NCBI RefSeq assembly: GCF_900112035.1
Contig: NZ_FOKC01000004.1
Location: 124,001 to 188,000 of the forward strand
Length of the DNA: 64,000 nucleotides
Source of the DNA: Nocardioides alpinus
Lineage (GTDB): Bacteria; Actinomycetota; Actinomycetes; Propionibacteriales; Nocardioidaceae
Direction of reading: 5' to 3'
The notes beneath the pieces are model-generated. The model ran no database searches. It had not been told where the DNA came from and was given only the letters and a program-made list of their open reading frames with translations. Both the position numbers and the translations under genes were made by a program. Numbering within the stretch: position 1 is the first letter of the stretch; each line of letters opens with the position of its first letter. Shown piece after piece: positions 63,096-64,000 of this stretch.

Positions 63096-64000
63096 GCGAC
63101 CCACTCGCTCGCCTGCGGGCGATGCAGGGAGCGGACCTGCCGGTGCACGGCGGCCGAACCCTGGCCTACGTCTACGACGCCGGCGACCCCGAGATCGACC
63201 GGATCGCACGCGAGGCGGTGGCGGCCTATGCCGGGTCCAACGCGCTCGACCCGACGGCGTTCCCGTCGCTGCTCCAGATGGAGAACGAGCTCGTCGGCTT
63301 CGCCTGCGGCCTGCTCGACGCACCGGACACGGCCGTCGGGACGGTGACCTCCGGCGGAACGGAGTCGATCCTGCTCGCCGTGCAGGGCGCGCGGGACAGC
63401 CGACCCGACGTCCTACGGCCCCGGATGGTGCTCCCCAGCACCGCGCACGCCGCGTTCCACAAGGCCGCGCACTACTTCGGCGTCGAGGCGGTCCTGGTGC
63501 CCGTCGGTCCCGACTTCCGCGCCGACGCCGCGGCGATGGCCGCCGCGATCGACGACGACACCGTGCTGGTCGTCGCCAGCGCACCGTCGTACGCGCACGG
63601 GGTGGTGGACCCGGTGACCGAGATCGCCGCAGCCGCGGCCACCCGCGGGATCCGCTGCCACGTGGACGCCTGCATCGGCGGCTGGGTGCTGCCCTACGCC
63701 GCCCGGCTGGGGCGCGCGGTGCCTGCGTGGACCTTCGCCGTCGAGGGCGTCACGTCGATCTCGGTCGACACCCACAAGTACGCCTACGCGCCGAAGGGCA
63801 CGTCGCTGCTGGTGCACCGCAACGCAGCACTGCGCCGGCTCCAGTTCTTCGCATCCGCTGCGTGGCCGGGCTACACGATGCTCAACACGACCACGCAGTC
63901 CACCAGGTCGGGCGGCCCCATCGCCGGCACCTGGGCCGTCGTCGAGCACGTCGGCGACGAGGGGTACGTCCAGCTCGCGGACCTCGCGTTCGCGGCGGTG
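63092..64000 (+). CDS. PLP-dependent decarboxylase / sphingosine-phosphate-lyase-like (3' end cut)
   Basis: The first 303 codons of a group II-type PLP enzyme; the C-terminus lies beyond the window. PLP-binding features: TSGGTESILLAVQGAR (phosphate loop), HAAFHKAAHYF, HVDACIGG (Asp192) and SVDTHKYAYAPKG (Lys229, Schiff base). The pattern fits sphingosine-1-phosphate lyase/tyrosine-glutamate decarboxylase relatives. GTG 63092 overlaps the transporter stop by 4 nt. Together with the transporter it may take up and degrade an amine or amino acid. Confidence 0.87.
   Translation, partial: MSDPLARLRAMQGADLPVHGGRTLAYVYDAGDPEIDRIAREAVAAYAGSNALDPTAFPSLLQMENELVGFACGLLDAPDTAVGTVTSGGTESILLAVQGARDSRPDVLRPRMVLPSTAHAAFHKAAHYFGVEAVLVPVGPDFRADAAAMAAAIDDDTVLVVASAPSYAHGVVDPVTEIAAAAATRGIRCHVDACIGGWVLPYAARLGRAVPAWTFAVEGVTSISVDTHKYAYAPKGTSLLVHRNAALRRLQFFASAAWPGYTMLNTTTQSTRSGGPIAGTWAVVEHVGDEGYVQLADLAFAAV

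Overview
The window is a high-GC chromosomal segment of an actinobacterium, most likely a Nocardioides-like member of the Nocardioidaceae. This is inferred from base composition, frequent GTG starts, many apparently leaderless genes with a TANNNT box 6-7 nt before the start codon, and lineage-typical families (DUF3027, DUF2530, DUF3263, LytR_C, XPB helicase plus helicase-associated protein, SigK/RskA/fasciclin). I saw no rRNA, tRNA, CRISPR array, insertion sequence, prophage or attachment site. Both window ends cut genes: tuf on the left and a PLP-dependent decarboxylase on the right.

Layout. 1-4.1 kb: the str operon (rpsL-rpsG-fusA-tuf) on the minus strand. 4.1-7.5 kb: MFS exporter, MarR regulator and an AzgA-type purine permease, with a palindromic dispersed repeat between the last two. 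7.5-13.5 kb: DUF2530, a methyltransferase, DUF3027, an MFS protein, a CspB-like cold-shock protein and a secreted subtilase. 13.6-20.9 kb: a 3-hydroxybutyrate module (PucR-type regulator, SDR dehydrogenase, MHS symporter) preceded by a phosphothreonine-signalling set (PP2C phosphatase and two FHA proteins). 20.9-25.6 kb: helicase-associated protein, CGNR zinc-finger regulator and XPB helicase. 25.6-30.2 kb: zinc alcohol dehydrogenase with MerR regulator, DUF2236 and HD proteins, a GntR/UTRA regulator, and an AlkB-like dioxygenase under a perfect LexA box.

30.2-41.7 kb: a molybdenum hydroxylase locus (coxS-coxL-coxM-coxG, regulator, xdhC-like gene, coxE, coxD, MobA-like transferase). Its large subunit has the form II active-site motif, so CO oxidation should not be assumed. 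41.7-46.2 kb: a coiled-coil hypothetical protein, groEL with two tandem CIRCE elements, and a TadE/TadG pair. 46.5-51.4 kb: an operon of ATP-grasp ligase, sugar-type O-methyltransferase and SGNH hydrolase, then DUF2157/GDYXXLXY membrane proteins and a DUF6174 protein. 51.5-53.3 kb: a threonine synthase-family enzyme followed by a MoaD/ThiS-type sulfur carrier, preceded by an S-box SAM riboswitch. This combination points to homocysteine/methionine synthesis rather than threonine synthesis and is the most interesting finding. 53.3-56.7 kb: trehalose genes otsB and otsA around LytR_C and DUF3263 genes. 56.7-64 kb: an FMN-binding glutamate-synthase-family protein, a SigK/RskA-like sigma/anti-sigma pair with a fasciclin protein, a PhaC-like hydrolase with a lysine/alanine-rich tail, a GPH-type transporter and a PLP decarboxylase.

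Many operons are joined by 1-4 nt stop/start overlaps (coxS-coxL-coxM-coxG, coxD-coxE, PP2C-FHA, TadE-TadG, hydrolase-transporter-decarboxylase), which implies translational coupling. Several convergent gene pairs are separated by only 3-21 bp.
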